From NCBI RefSeq assembly GCF_022869805.1, contig NZ_CP094974.1, forward strand, positions 4,526,001 to 4,590,000: a DNA stretch of 64,000 nt. Direction: 5' to 3'. This document shows, in pieces, positions 16,130 through 25,318 of the stretch (position 1 is the first letter of the stretch; every line of letters begins with the position of its first letter). A program made the translations under genes and the position numbers. The notes below the pieces were generated by a model. It was not told where the DNA came from. It did no database searches and saw only the letters and a program-made list of their open reading frames with translations. This DNA is from Halosolutus halophilus. GTDB lineage: Archaea; Halobacteriota; Halobacteria; Halobacteriales; Natrialbaceae.

Positions 16130-17010
16130 CCTTGCAAGTAGGAATCCTCTACTCCCGGATCCGCAAGGACGAGAAGCTCCTGCTCAACGAACTTCGCGAG
16201 CGCGACCACGAGGTCGTGAAGATCGACGTCCGCAAACAGGAGTTCGACGTCGGCGAGACCCCCGAGGAGTTCGCGAACCTCGATCTCGTCGTCGATCGCT
16301 GTCTCGCCACGAGTCGGAGCCTGTACGCCACGAAATTCTTCGAGGCGTACGGCATCCCCGTGGTCAACAGCCACGAGACGGCCGAGATCTGTGCGGACAA
16401 GGTGAAGAACAGCCTCGCACTCGAGCAGGCGGGCGTGCCCACGCCCGCGACGAAAGTCGCGTTCACGAAAGAGACCGCGATGGAGGCGATCGAGGACTTC
16501 GGCTACCCGTGCGTGCTCAAACCCGTCGTCGGATCGTGGGGCCGCCTGATGGCCAAGATCGATTCGCCGGACGCCGCCGAGGCGATCTTGGAGCACAAGG
16601 CCACCCTCGGCCACTACGAGCACAAGGTGTTCTACGTCCAGGAGTTCGTCGAGAAGCCCGGCCGCGACATCCGCGTGCTCGCGACCGACGGCGAACCGAT
16701 CGCCGCGATGGTCCGCTCGTCGGACCACTGGATCACGAACGCCGCCAAGGGTGCCGAAACCGAGGTGTTCGAACTCGACGACGAGGCGAAAGAACTGGTC
16801 CAGAAGGCCAGCGACGCCGTCGGCGGTGGTCTCCTGGGCGTCGACCTCATGGAGACGGGTGATTCGTACACCGTCCACGAGGTCAACCACACGGTCGAGT
16901 TCAAGGCGCTCGACGGCGCGGTCGACACCGACGTCGCCGGCACCGTCGTCGACTGGCTCGAGGAGAAGGCCGCCGACGCGGCGGACGAACAGCTGGAGGT
17001 GACGGCCTGA
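16126..17010 (+). CDS. argX: Glutamate-LysW ligase ArgX (LysX family)
   Basis: A 294-residue ATP-grasp ligase of the RimK superfamily that joins the alpha-amino group of glutamate (or aminoadipate) to the C-terminal Glu of LysW. Visible are the ATP-grasp elements YPCVLKPVVGSWGRLMAK and VQEFVEKPGRDIRVLA, and the C-terminal metal/substrate segment HEVNHTVEFK. It overlaps lysW by four bases (GTG start at 16126; a TTG six bases further on is the alternative). Whether it is specific for glutamate or aminoadipate, or takes both, cannot be decided safely by eye; the ornithine/citrulline genes downstream favour glutamate. Confidence 0.93.
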   Translation: MTLQVGILYSRIRKDEKLLLNELRERDHEVVKIDVRKQEFDVGETPEEFANLDLVVDRCLATSRSLYATKFFEAYGIPVVNSHETAEICADKVKNSLALEQAGVPTPATKVAFTKETAMEAIEDFGYPCVLKPVVGSWGRLMAKIDSPDAAEAILEHKATLGHYEHKVFYVQEFVEKPGRDIRVLATDGEPIAAMVRSSDHWITNAAKGAETEVFELDDEAKELVQKASDAVGGGLLGVDLMETGDSYTVHEVNHTVEFKALDGAVDTDVAGTVVDWLEEKAADAADEQLEVTA

Positions 17011-18086
17011 TGGCGGTCGGAACCGACGTCAGCGCCGACGAGAACGCCGAGACCGTCACCGCGACCGTCATCGGCGGCTCGGGCTTCACGGGCGGCGAAC
17101 TGCTTCGTCTGCTTGCAGGCCACCCGAACTTCGAACTGGTCGAGGTGACCAGCCGATCGAAGGCCGGCAAGAGCGTCGGCTCCGTCCACCCGCCGCTGCG
17201 GGGGACGGACCTGCGGTTTACCGAACCCGAGGACCTGGCGAGCGTCGACGTCCTGTTCGCGGCGACGCCACACGGCGTCTCGATGGGACGGGTCGACGAC
17301 TTTTTCGAGATTGCCGATACGGTCGTGGACCTCTCGGCGGACTTCCGCCTCGACAGCGAGGCCCAGTACGACGAGTGGTACGACGGCCACGACGCGCCCG
17401 AGTACCTCGAAACGGCCGAGTACGCGCTCCCCGAGATCAACCGCGACAACCTCGAGGGTGCCGAACTGATCGCCGGCGGCGGCTGTAACGCCACCGCGAC
17501 GATCCTCGGGCTCTACCCGCTGTTCGAGCACGATCTCCTGGAGGGCGGTGAGCAGGTCGTCGTCGACGTCAAGGTCGGCTCCTCCGAAGGCGGCGCCGGC
17601 GGCGGCGAGGCCTCGAGCCACCCGGAGCGATCGGGCGTGGTCCGTCCCTACGCGCCGACGGGCCACCGTCACGAGGCCGAGATCGAGCAGTTCCTCGGGA
17701 CGAGCGTCGCGTTCACGTGTCACGCCGTGGATATGGTTCGCGGCGCCAGCGCGACGAGTCACGTCTTCCCATCGGGGCCGGTCTCGAAGGGCGATCTCTG
17801 GGGGGCCTACCGCGACTGCTACGAGGACGAGCCGTTCGTCCGGATGGCCGCCGGCGGCTCCGGCGTCTACCGCTACCCCGAACCCAAGGCGGTCGCGGGG
17901 ACCAACCTCGCCGAGGTCGGCTTCGAACTCGACCCCTCGAACAAGCGGATCGTCGTCTTCTCGGCGATCGACAACATGATGAAGGGATCGGCGGGCCAGG
18001 CGGTCCACGCGGCCAACGTCGCGCTCGGTCTCGAGGAGACGGCCGGACTCGAATTCACGGGGTTACACCCCGTGGGGGCGCCCTGA
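17010..18086 (+). CDS. argC: [LysW]-glutamyl-phosphate reductase (ArgC/LysY)
   Basis: A 358-residue NADPH-dependent reductase that turns the LysW-bound gamma-glutamyl phosphate into the semialdehyde. It shows the Rossmann start TVIGGSGFTGGELLRLL, the catalytic cysteine segment IAGGGCNATATILGLYPL, and the conserved GSSEGGAGGGEASSHPER region. Its ATG overlaps the argX stop by one base, indicating translational coupling. The length is normal. Confidence 0.94.
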   Translation: MAVGTDVSADENAETVTATVIGGSGFTGGELLRLLAGHPNFELVEVTSRSKAGKSVGSVHPPLRGTDLRFTEPEDLASVDVLFAATPHGVSMGRVDDFFEIADTVVDLSADFRLDSEAQYDEWYDGHDAPEYLETAEYALPEINRDNLEGAELIAGGGCNATATILGLYPLFEHDLLEGGEQVVVDVKVGSSEGGAGGGEASSHPERSGVVRPYAPTGHRHEAEIEQFLGTSVAFTCHAVDMVRGASATSHVFPSGPVSKGDLWGAYRDCYEDEPFVRMAAGGSGVYRYPEPKAVAGTNLAEVGFELDPSNKRIVVFSAIDNMMKGSAGQAVHAANVALGLEETAGLEFTGLHPVGAP

Positions 18087-18087
18087 G

Positions 18088-18963
18088 ATGACGGTCGTAG
18101 TCAAGATCGGCGGCGCTCGCGCCGTCGATCCGGAGGGCGCACTCGCGGACGTCGCCTCGCTGGTCGAAGACGGTGAAGACGTCGTGCTCACCCACGGCGG
18201 CTCGACCGCCGTCGACGAGACCCTCGACGAACTCGGCGAGGACCCCACGTACGTCGAGACGCCCGGCGGCGTCGTCGGGCGCTTTACCGACGAACGCACC
18301 ATGGACGTCTTCAAGATGGTGATGCCGGGCAAGCTCAACACCGATCTTGTGGAGAGCCTGCACAACGAGGGTGTGAACGCTGTCGGCCTCTCCGGCACCG
18401 ACGGCAAACTGCTGGAGGGCAAGCGCAAGTCGGCCGTCCGCGTCGAGGAGGACGGCAAGAAGAAGATCAAGCGCGGCGACCACTCGGGGACGATCGAGTC
18501 GGTCAACGCGGACCTGCTCGAGACGACCCTCGCGGGCGGTTACACGCCCGTCGTCTCCGTTCCGGTGCTCGGGAGGGAGAAGGACGGCGGCTACACCGCC
18601 GTCAACGCCGACGCCGATCGGGCCGCCGCCGCAATCGCCGGCGCGCTGGCAGCCGATCTGGTCGTCCTCACCGACGTCTCGGGAATCTACGAGGACCCCG
18701 ACGACGAGTCCACGAAGATCGATTCGGCGTCGACCCCCGAGGAGTTCGCGGCCGTCGAGGACGCCGCGGAAGGGTTCATGACGAAGAAGGTGATGGCCGC
18801 CGAGGAGGCCCTCGAGGGCGGCGCGGCCTCGGTGATCGTCGCCTCGGCGAACGCCGACGCCCCGATCACGAGCGCGCTCGCAGGCGAGGGCACGACGATC
18901 GAACCCGGCGCGGTCGCCGACGACGCGGACGACCGCGCGGAAACGGAGGTTCCAGAGCAATGA
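18088..18963 (+). CDS. argB: [LysW]-glutamate kinase (ArgB/LysZ)
   Basis: A 291-residue amino-acid kinase that phosphorylates the side-chain carboxylate of LysW-bound glutamate. The amino-acid kinase fold is recognised from VVKIGGARAVDPEG at the N-terminus, VVLTHGGSTAVDETL, and the nucleotide-binding region LTDVSGIYEDPDDES. It lies one base after the argC stop and overlaps argD by four bases. Confidence 0.94.
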   Translation: MTVVVKIGGARAVDPEGALADVASLVEDGEDVVLTHGGSTAVDETLDELGEDPTYVETPGGVVGRFTDERTMDVFKMVMPGKLNTDLVESLHNEGVNAVGLSGTDGKLLEGKRKSAVRVEEDGKKKIKRGDHSGTIESVNADLLETTLAGGYTPVVSVPVLGREKDGGYTAVNADADRAAAAIAGALAADLVVLTDVSGIYEDPDDESTKIDSASTPEEFAAVEDAAEGFMTKKVMAAEEALEGGAASVIVASANADAPITSALAGEGTTIEPGAVADDADDRAETEVPEQ

Positions 18964-20108
18964 GCGGATTCGTCTTTTCGGAGAAACCGATCAGCATCGA
19001 GTCGGGCGAGGGCGCGACCCTCGTCGCGGAGGACGGCACCGAGTACCTGGACATGGGCGCGAGCTACGCCTGCACGCCGACGGGCCACTGTCACCCGGAC
19101 GTGGTCGCGGCGGTCCAGGACCAGGCCGCCGACCTGCTTTACGTACAGGGATCGTATCCGGTCGAATCGCGGACCACTCTCCACGAGAAACTGGGGGCGC
19201 TCGCCCCGGGCTCGATCGACAACGTCTGGCTCTGTAACTCCGGGACCGAGGCCAACGAAGCCGCGCTGAAGTTCGCCCGCAGTGCGACGGGCGGGACGAA
19301 GATCGTCGCCGCGAAGCGTGCCTTCCACGGGCGCACGATGGGGACGCTCTCGGCGACCTGGAAACCCAAGTACAAGAAGCCGTTCGAGCCGTTGCTCGAA
19401 GACCAGGTCGAGTTCGTCACCTACGGCGACGAGGACGAACTCGCGGACGCGGTCGACGACGAGACAGCGGCCGTCATCCTCGAACCGATCCAGGGCGAGG
19501 GCGGCATCCACCCCGCCCCGGAGGGCTATCTCGCGGCGGCCCGCGAGATCACCGAGGAAACCGGTTCGGCGCTGGTCTTCGACGAGATCCAGACCGGGAT
19601 CGGCCGGACGGGCGACCTCTGGGCCTGCGAGGGCTACGGGGTCACGCCCGACGTCGTGACGACGGCGAAGGGCGTCGCCAGCGGCCTGCCGATGGGCGCG
19701 ACGCTCTGTGCGGACTGGATCGCCGAAAACGCGGGCCCGCACGGCTCGACGTTCTCGGGCAACCCGGTCGTCGCCGCGGCAGCGAACGCCACGCTCGACG
19801 TCGTCGTCGAGGAGGACCTGCCGGGCAACGCCGCCGCGATCGGTGACTACCTGCAGACCGAACTCGCGGCGCTCGACGTCCCGATCCGAGATATCCGCGG
19901 CGAGGGGCTGATGATCGGCGTCGAGGTCAAACGCGGTGCGAACCGCGTGCTGCGAGACCTCGCGCTCGAGCAGCAGGTGCTCGCGTTGCCGGCCGGTCGG
20001 AGCGTCGTGCGTCTGCTCCCGCCGCTCGTCCTCGAAGAGCGTCACGCGGACGACGTGGTCGCCGCACTGGCGGACGTCCTCGCACCGAAAGCCGAGTCCG
20101 AATCATGA
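18960..20108 (+). CDS. argD: [LysW]-ornithine/lysine aminotransferase (ArgD/LysJ)
   Basis: A 382-residue class III PLP aminotransferase that converts the LysW-bound semialdehyde to the amine using glutamate. Key segments are LCNSGTEANEAALKFAR, LVFDEIQTGIGRTG, and the PLP lysine in VVTTAKGVASGLPMGA. It overlaps argB and argE by four bases on either side, so it is firmly within the operon. Confidence 0.95.
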   Translation: MSGFVFSEKPISIESGEGATLVAEDGTEYLDMGASYACTPTGHCHPDVVAAVQDQAADLLYVQGSYPVESRTTLHEKLGALAPGSIDNVWLCNSGTEANEAALKFARSATGGTKIVAAKRAFHGRTMGTLSATWKPKYKKPFEPLLEDQVEFVTYGDEDELADAVDDETAAVILEPIQGEGGIHPAPEGYLAAAREITEETGSALVFDEIQTGIGRTGDLWACEGYGVTPDVVTTAKGVASGLPMGATLCADWIAENAGPHGSTFSGNPVVAAAANATLDVVVEEDLPGNAAAIGDYLQTELAALDVPIRDIRGEGLMIGVEVKRGANRVLRDLALEQQVLALPAGRSVVRLLPPLVLEERHADDVVAALADVLAPKAESES

Positions 20109-21214
20109 GCGCGACGATGAAGGACACAGCCGACGTCTCGGCCGTGACCGCCCGGCAGTTGCTGATCGACCTCGTGTCGATCCCGTCGCCGTCGGACGAG
20201 GAAGCCGACGCAGCAGGGCGACTCGTCGAGTTCTTCGAGGCCTACGGCCGCGAGGCGTGGATCGACGAGGTCGGCAACGTTCGCGCGCCAGCCGACGATT
20301 CGGTCCTGCTAACCTCCCACGTCGACACCGTCCCCGGCGAGATCCCGGTCGAGGTGGAGCCGGCCGACGAAGACGACGTGGCTGCCGACGTCGCCGACGA
20401 GACGGGCGTTGACGTCCTCCGGGGCCGGGGCAGCGTCGACGCGACCGGCCCGCTGGCCGCGATGGCCGCCGCAGCCGTTCGCACGGGCGTCTCCTTCGTC
20501 GGCGTCGTCGGCGAGGAGACGAACTCACGCGGCGCACGCCATCTCGTCGCGGACCGCGAGGAACCCGAGGCGGTCGTCAACGGCGAACCGAGCGGCGCGA
20601 CGGGGATCACGCTCGGCTACCGCGGCTTCCTCGCGGGCACCTACGTCGCGACCAGCGAATCCGGCCACACCTCGCGGCCGGAACCCAACGCGATCCAGCA
20701 CGCGACGAACTGGTGGACGACCGTCGAGGACGCGTTCGAACACGACGAGTACACGCCCGTCTTCGAGCGCGTGACCGCCAAACCCGTCGCGATCGACGGC
20801 GGGATCAGCGAGGATGGCCTCTCCGTCGAGACGACGCTGGACGTCCAGTTACGGATTCCGCCGTCCCTCGACGCCGAGACGGTCCGCGAGACCGCCGAAG
20901 CCGAACTCGAGATCGGGACCGTCTCCTGGGCGGAGCCGATCCCGCCGGTCATGGAGAGCCCGCGGACCGAAGTCGCCCGGGCGTTCCGGGCCGCGATCCG
21001 GAAGGAAGGCGGCGATCCTCGACTCCTCCGCAAGACCGGCACCAGCGACATGAACCTCTACGCAGGCGCGTGGGACTGTCCGATGGTTACCTACGGCCCG
21101 GGCAACTCCGAACTCGATCACGCGCCGGACGAACGGCTCTCGCTCGCGGAATTCGACCAGTCGGTCGCGGTCCTGACGCGGGTCGCGACGACGTTGCGCG
21201 GAGGTGACGAGTGA
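20105..21214 (+). CDS. argE: [LysW]-ornithine/lysine hydrolase (ArgE/LysK)
   Basis: A 369-residue M20-family metallo-amidase that releases ornithine (or lysine) from LysW. Metal-ligand motifs are LLTSHVDTVPG, GRGSVDATGPLAAM and VVGEETNSRGARH. A dimerisation-type insertion follows. The ATG at 20105 overlaps the argD stop; a second ATG five codons downstream is possible. This step regenerates LysW and commits ornithine to ArgF, the next gene. Confidence 0.93.
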   Translation: MSATMKDTADVSAVTARQLLIDLVSIPSPSDEEADAAGRLVEFFEAYGREAWIDEVGNVRAPADDSVLLTSHVDTVPGEIPVEVEPADEDDVAADVADETGVDVLRGRGSVDATGPLAAMAAAAVRTGVSFVGVVGEETNSRGARHLVADREEPEAVVNGEPSGATGITLGYRGFLAGTYVATSESGHTSRPEPNAIQHATNWWTTVEDAFEHDEYTPVFERVTAKPVAIDGGISEDGLSVETTLDVQLRIPPSLDAETVRETAEAELEIGTVSWAEPIPPVMESPRTEVARAFRAAIRKEGGDPRLLRKTGTSDMNLYAGAWDCPMVTYGPGNSELDHAPDERLSLAEFDQSVAVLTRVATTLRGGDE

Positions 21215-22182
21215 TGTCGTCCGGCGACGTCCGTCACTTCCTCGAAATCGACGACCTCTCGACGGACGAACTCGAGACCGTCCTCGATCGGGCCGCGGCG
21301 TACAAACGCGCCCAGCAGGCCGGCGAGGACCACCCCGATCTCGCGGGGCAGACGCTCGGCATGATCTTCCAGAAGCCGAGCACGCGGACGCGGGTGTCCT
21401 TCGAGACGGGAATGACCCAGCTCGGCGGCCACGCCGTCTTCCTGGGGGAAGACGACATCCAGCTCGGCCGCGGCGAGCCGCTGAAGGATACCTCGCGTAC
21501 GCTTTCGCGGTACGTCGATGCGGTGATGGCCCGGGTGTTCAAACACGAGAACATCGAGGTGCTCGCGGAGTACTCGTCGGTGCCGATCGTCAACGGCCTC
21601 ACCGACGACGCCCATCCCTGCCAGACGCTCGCCGACCTGCTGACGATCCGCGAGCAGGAGGGCGGGTTCGAGGAGCGTTCCGGGAGTGAACCGTCCGGAG
21701 GCGCGTCGAACAGCGGCTTCGACGGTGTGTCGGTCGCCTGGATCGGCGACGGGAACAACGTCGCCCAGTCGTTTACCGTCGGTGCCGCGCTGACGGACAT
21801 CGACCTGACGGTCGCGACGCCCGAGGGGTACGGGATCGACGACGACGTACTCGATCGCGCCCGCGGTCTCGGCGCCGATCCGACAGTTACGCACGATCCC
21901 GTCGAAGCTGCTACGGACGCGGACATCATCTACACCGACGTCTGGATCAGTATGGGCCAGGAGGACGAACGCGACGTCCGGATGAACGACTTCGAGGGGT
22001 TCCAGGTCTGTTCGGACCTCCTCGAACACGCGCCCGGGGCGTCGGTCATGCACTGCCTGCCGGCCCACCGCGGCGAGGAGATCACCGACGACGTCATCGA
22101 GAGCGATCGATCGGTCGTCTTCGACCAGGCCGAGAACCGGCTTCACGCCCAGAAGGCGCTATTGAGTTGGCTGCTCGAGTAG
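21214..22182 (+). CDS. argF: Ornithine carbamoyltransferase
   Basis: About 322 residues. It joins carbamoyl phosphate to ornithine, giving citrulline for ArgG. The carbamoyl phosphate motif STRTRVSFETGMTQLGG, the HPCQTLADLLTI segment and the ornithine-site motif MHCLPAHRGEEITDDV are all present. A low-complexity Gly/Ser/Glu insertion (about residues 152-170) precedes the ornithine-binding domain, as I recall from other haloarchaea. The ATG at 21214 overlaps the argE stop by one base; a GTG directly before it is the alternative. It is the last gene of the block. Confidence 0.95.
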   Translation: MSSGDVRHFLEIDDLSTDELETVLDRAAAYKRAQQAGEDHPDLAGQTLGMIFQKPSTRTRVSFETGMTQLGGHAVFLGEDDIQLGRGEPLKDTSRTLSRYVDAVMARVFKHENIEVLAEYSSVPIVNGLTDDAHPCQTLADLLTIREQEGGFEERSGSEPSGGASNSGFDGVSVAWIGDGNNVAQSFTVGAALTDIDLTVATPEGYGIDDDVLDRARGLGADPTVTHDPVEAATDADIIYTDVWISMGQEDERDVRMNDFEGFQVCSDLLEHAPGASVMHCLPAHRGEEITDDVIESDRSVVFDQAENRLHAQKALLSWLLE

Positions 22183-22400
22183 TAAGTCGATCGGCTTTTC
22201 GGCGCTCGACTGACGGACGTTCGTGATGGTGAGCGATCGGCGCCGCGTCACGGCGCATCGTCGCCCCGGGCCGCGCCGTGTGCCGGTAAACGAGCCGTTT
22301 TTCGTGTCGAAACGTTGTCTTTAGTGGTGCCTATAACTGTCCCACGAAGCGAACGATCGGGTGAAATCAAATAGGGACCTGTCGAAGCGGCAGTAGCAGC

Positions 22401-22478
22401 ATGCCGTTCAGACTGCTGCTCGCCGTACTCCTCATGCTGTTGGGGCCAGCGGCGCTGATCGCACTGTATCTGGTGTAG
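22401..22478 (+). CDS. Candidate 25-residue membrane microprotein
   Basis: The frame encodes MPFRLLLAVLLMLLGPAALI followed by ALYLV: one positively charged N-terminal residue and a continuous hydrophobic helix. An AT-rich ATCAAATAGG lies about 30 bases upstream and could be its TATA box. No other gene occupies the 360 bases after argF. The amino-acid composition differs from the Arg/Pro-rich shadows usual here, so a real membrane microprotein is plausible but unproven. Confidence 0.35.
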   Translation: MPFRLLLAVLLMLLGPAALIALYLV

Positions 22479-22549
22479 GCGGGCACGGGGGGAAACGGAG
22501 GTATCGGCTGTCGACCAGGGGGTTGCGGATACCCTTTTTCGGTTCGGGT

Positions 22550-23020
22550 CTATCGCGCCAGCACCGCGTAGGTGGCCCCGAGGACGAGTCCGTACGCGGC
22601 GTGACCGATGAGACTCTCGACGGCGACGTTCGGTACTGCGGGTGCCATCGCGAAGCCGACTGCCGAGAGCCAGATCGGCATCACGACGACGGCGAGGATC
22701 GCCCACACGACCAGTCCGTAGCCGAGACCGGCAGCAGTGGCTCCGAGCGGTCCGACGTCGGTTCGCCCCGCAGCCGCGAGCGCCGCCGCGAAGACGACGC
22801 CCAGGACGGCACCGTGTGACACGTGAACGATCATTCCCGCGAGGCCGCCTTCGAGACCGTACATCGAGGGGATCGCCATCTCGATGACTGCGGGCGTCTG
22901 TATCGCCATCATCGCACCGAAGACGATCGCGCCGACGATCCCGCCGACGGTCCCCGCCTGCCAGGGTTCGAGTGCTGTTCCGAGCCGTTCGTCCGTTCGC
23001 GTTCGTACTTCCGATGCCAT
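22550..23020 (-). CDS. Four-span membrane protein of unknown function
   Basis: A 156-residue protein starting MASEVRTRTDERLGTALEPW. Four hydrophobic segments follow: VGGIVGAIVFGAMMAIQ, GMIVHVSHGAVLGVVFAAAL, GYGLVVWAILAVVVMPIWL and IGHAAYGLVLGATYAVLA. His residues recur near helix ends (VHVSHG, LIGHAAYG), as in several haloarchaeal membrane families of unknown role. The start was chosen at the ATG giving the polar N-tail; the frame continues upstream without protein character. Confidence 0.75.
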   Translation of the reverse strand: MASEVRTRTDERLGTALEPWQAGTVGGIVGAIVFGAMMAIQTPAVIEMAIPSMYGLEGGLAGMIVHVSHGAVLGVVFAAALAAAGRTDVGPLGATAAGLGYGLVVWAILAVVVMPIWLSAVGFAMAPAVPNVAVESLIGHAAYGLVLGATYAVLAR

Positions 23021-23151
23021 GTGGGGGCATACCGTACGGGTGCGTGTAGCAGTATCCCGGTCGGGCATCGATCGTACACAGCCGCCGAAGACAGAATCCC
23101 GACCCGCGTGGACACAAAGGCTCTTTGAACAGGCGAACCCAGTTCGAATCG

Positions 23152-23406
23152 ATGGCGGACCCCCTTCGGATCGAGGCGGGAGAACTCGCGGAGGATGCGA
23201 TTCTCGACGCCCTGCAGAACGGCCGGCGGATCGTGGTCACGACGACGATGCTCGGTACGGACCACGAGGTGACGCTACGGTACGACGGCTCGGTGTACTA
23301 CTGCGACACGCCGACGAGGCTGCACCGTCACGAGAGCGAGCGCGAGATGCGAACCTGCGTGCAGAAGATGGGATACGCCAGCGATCAGTCGCCGGAATCG
23401 GGGTGA
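23152..23406 (+). CDS. Small conserved-looking haloarchaeal protein (84 aa)
   Basis: It starts MADPLRIEAGELAEDAILDA and contains RRIVVTTTMLGTDHEVTLRY followed by DGSVYYCDTPTRLHRH. The alternating beta strands with a small C-terminal helix (EREMRTCVQKMGY) resemble the fold of short haloarchaeal unknowns. No catalytic motif or zinc site is evident (two isolated cysteines). The ATG at 23152 is preceded by a weak AT-rich element about 25 bases upstream. It precedes a winged-helix gene by 34 bases and may be cotranscribed. Confidence 0.65.
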   Translation: MADPLRIEAGELAEDAILDALQNGRRIVVTTTMLGTDHEVTLRYDGSVYYCDTPTRLHRHESEREMRTCVQKMGYASDQSPESG

Positions 23407-23440
23407 GCAGTTCTTTGAGCCAGGAGTCCCTACGTAGCGT

Positions 23441-23863
23441 ATGGCGAGCGAACCCCGACACCGACTCGGCGAGTTACTGGAGGATTCGAACCCACAGTTC
23501 GAGAAGGTGATGAGCTGCGTCTTCGGGATCGAGGACCACGAAACGCGAACGTATCTCGTGCTGTGTGAGTTCCCCGGCAGCACGATCGAGGAATTGGCGG
23601 CTGCCCTCGACCGCGACCGGAGTACGGTCAACCGCGCACTGTCGACGCTTCACGAGCGAGGGCTCGTTCGCCGGGAACGGCGCTTGCTGGACGGTGGGGG
23701 CTACGTCTACCAGTACACGGCCGTCGCGCTCCCCGAGGCCAAGGAGATCCTCCACGAGGCACTCGACGCCTGGACGGCGACGGTCCACGACGTGATCGAC
23801 GAGTTCGACGGCGGATCGAGCGAGACCGGGGCCGGGACCGGCCCCGAGACCACCGGCGAGTAA
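23441..23863 (+). CDS. TrmB/MarR-like winged-helix transcription regulator
   Basis: A 140-residue DNA-binding protein. The N-terminal region FEKVMSCVFGIEDHETRTYL leads into a helix-turn-helix (TIEELAAALDRDRSTVNRAL, then RGLVRRERRL) and a beta wing (GGYVYQYTA). A C-terminal amphipathic helix could mediate dimerisation, and the tail is low-complexity Gly/Glu/Thr. The target genes are not evident; it sits between a small unknown protein and thrC. Confidence 0.8.
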   Translation: MASEPRHRLGELLEDSNPQFEKVMSCVFGIEDHETRTYLVLCEFPGSTIEELAAALDRDRSTVNRALSTLHERGLVRRERRLLDGGGYVYQYTAVALPEAKEILHEALDAWTATVHDVIDEFDGGSSETGAGTGPETTGE

Positions 23864-23910
23864 CCGTCGAATCCGCGTGCTTTTTGTCCCTCGCCTCCTC
23901 CCGCTCGACA

Positions 23911-25170
23911 ATGAGTCTCAGCCTTGCCGCTCCCCAGCCGGAGCCGCCGGCCGACGCCGACGACGGCGTCTGGCTCGAGTGCATCGAGTGCACTGGCACG
24001 TTCGCGCCGTTCGACGACGTTCGCTACACCTGTGACGAGTGTGGCGGGTTGCTCGAGGTCCGATACGCGGAGCTACCGACGTTCGACGACTTCGCGGGCG
24101 AGGGCGTCTGGCGCTACGCCGACGCGCTCCCGTTCGAGGAGGGCGTGACGACCCAGGAGGGTGCGACCCCGCTGTACGAGGTCCCCCGACTCGAGGACGA
24201 TATCGGGGTCGAAACCCTGCGGATCAAACACGAGGGGATGAACCCGACCGGCTCGTTCAAGGACCGCGGCATGACCGTCGGCGTTGCCGTCGCGAAGGAA
24301 CTCGGCGTCGATCGGCTGGCGTGTGCCTCGACTGGCAACACCAGCGCGGCGCTCGCGGCCTACGGTTCCCGCGGCGGGATGGAGACGCTCGTCCTCCTGC
24401 CCGCCGGCAAGGTCGCGGCGGGGAAGATCGCCCAGGCGAGCCTCCACGGCGCGCGCATCCTCGAGGTCGACGGCAACTTCGACGCCTGCCTCGACATCGT
24501 CCAGGAACTCGCGGCACGGGGCGAGGCCTACCTGCTGAACTCGCTGAATCCCTTCCGACTGGAGGGCCAGAAGACGATCGGCCTCGAGATCCTCGAGGGA
24601 TTCCGCGACGACTACGGAGCGTTCCCGGACCGGATCGTCCTGCCGGTCGGCAACGCGGGCAACACCTCGGCGCTGTACAAGGCGTTCCGGGAACTCGTCC
24701 AGGCGGGCGAACTCGACGAGGACGACGTGCCGAAACTGACCGGCGTGCAGGCCGAGGGTGCGGCCCCGATGGTCGAGGCGATCGAGAACGGAGCCGACGA
24801 GGTCCGGCGCTGGGACGACGTGGAGACGCGGGCGACGGCGATCCGGATCGGGAACCCGGTCAACGCACCGAAGGCCCTCCCCGGCATTCGCGAGACCGGC
24901 GGGACGGCGATCGCGGTCACCGACGAGGAGATCACCGACGCCCAGCGCGACCTCGCCCAGGAAGGGATCGGCGTCGAACCCGCGTCCGCGGCTTCAGCAG
25001 CCGGCCTGCGCAAACTTCGCGCCCAGGGGATCGTCGACGACGACGAGCGCGTCGCCTGCCTGACGACGGGCCACCTGCTCAAGGACCCCGACGCCGCCGC
25101 CGCTGCGGGGAGCGATCCCGAACCGGTGCCAGCCGATACGCAAGGCGTCATCGAGTACCTACAGGGCTGA
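23911..25170 (+). CDS. thrC: Threonine synthase
   Basis: A 419-residue PLP enzyme converting O-phosphohomoserine to threonine. An N-terminal zinc-ribbon-like segment (Cys24/27 and Cys41/44) precedes the catalytic fold, as in archaeal ThrC. The PLP lysine is in PTGSFKDRGMT (Lys117) and the phosphate-binding loop is VGNAGNTSAL. A GCTTTTTGTC TATA-like element lies about 28 bases ahead of the ATG, supporting this start over an upstream TTG. Two near-perfect repeats with hairpin potential follow the gene. Confidence 0.94.
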   Translation: MSLSLAAPQPEPPADADDGVWLECIECTGTFAPFDDVRYTCDECGGLLEVRYAELPTFDDFAGEGVWRYADALPFEEGVTTQEGATPLYEVPRLEDDIGVETLRIKHEGMNPTGSFKDRGMTVGVAVAKELGVDRLACASTGNTSAALAAYGSRGGMETLVLLPAGKVAAGKIAQASLHGARILEVDGNFDACLDIVQELAARGEAYLLNSLNPFRLEGQKTIGLEILEGFRDDYGAFPDRIVLPVGNAGNTSALYKAFRELVQAGELDEDDVPKLTGVQAEGAAPMVEAIENGADEVRRWDDVETRATAIRIGNPVNAPKALPGIRETGGTAIAVTDEEITDAQRDLAQEGIGVEPASAASAAGLRKLRAQGIVDDDERVACLTTGHLLKDPDAAAAAGSDPEPVPADTQGVIEYLQG

Positions 25171-25230
25171 ACTCGGTCCGATCGGGCGAACCGTGACGGG
25201 GCGTCGGCGACGTAGTCTGCTGCGCGTCCG

Positions 25231-25280
25231 ACGCCCGTCTGCGGCGTCTGACGCCCGTCTGCGGCGTCTGACGCCCGACT
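25231..25280. repeat. 20-bp direct repeat with hairpin potential after thrC
   Basis: ACGCCCGTCTGCGGCGTCTG occurs twice in perfect tandem (25231-25250, 25251-25270), followed by a third partial copy. Each junction contains GACGCC-N7-GGCGTC, a 6-bp stem, so transcription would give successive hairpins. It lies between thrC and the next gene and may act in transcription termination or mRNA 3' stability. Confidence 0.75.
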
Positions 25281-25318
25281 GACTGGGTTTTTTGGCGTCC
25301 TCCGTTGCCGGTGTAGCC

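Noticed and set aside
16126-17010. ArgX as the lysine enzyme LysX
   Set aside because: Both attach an amino acid to LysW; neighbouring argF, argG and argH point to arginine synthesis, although a dual role cannot be excluded.
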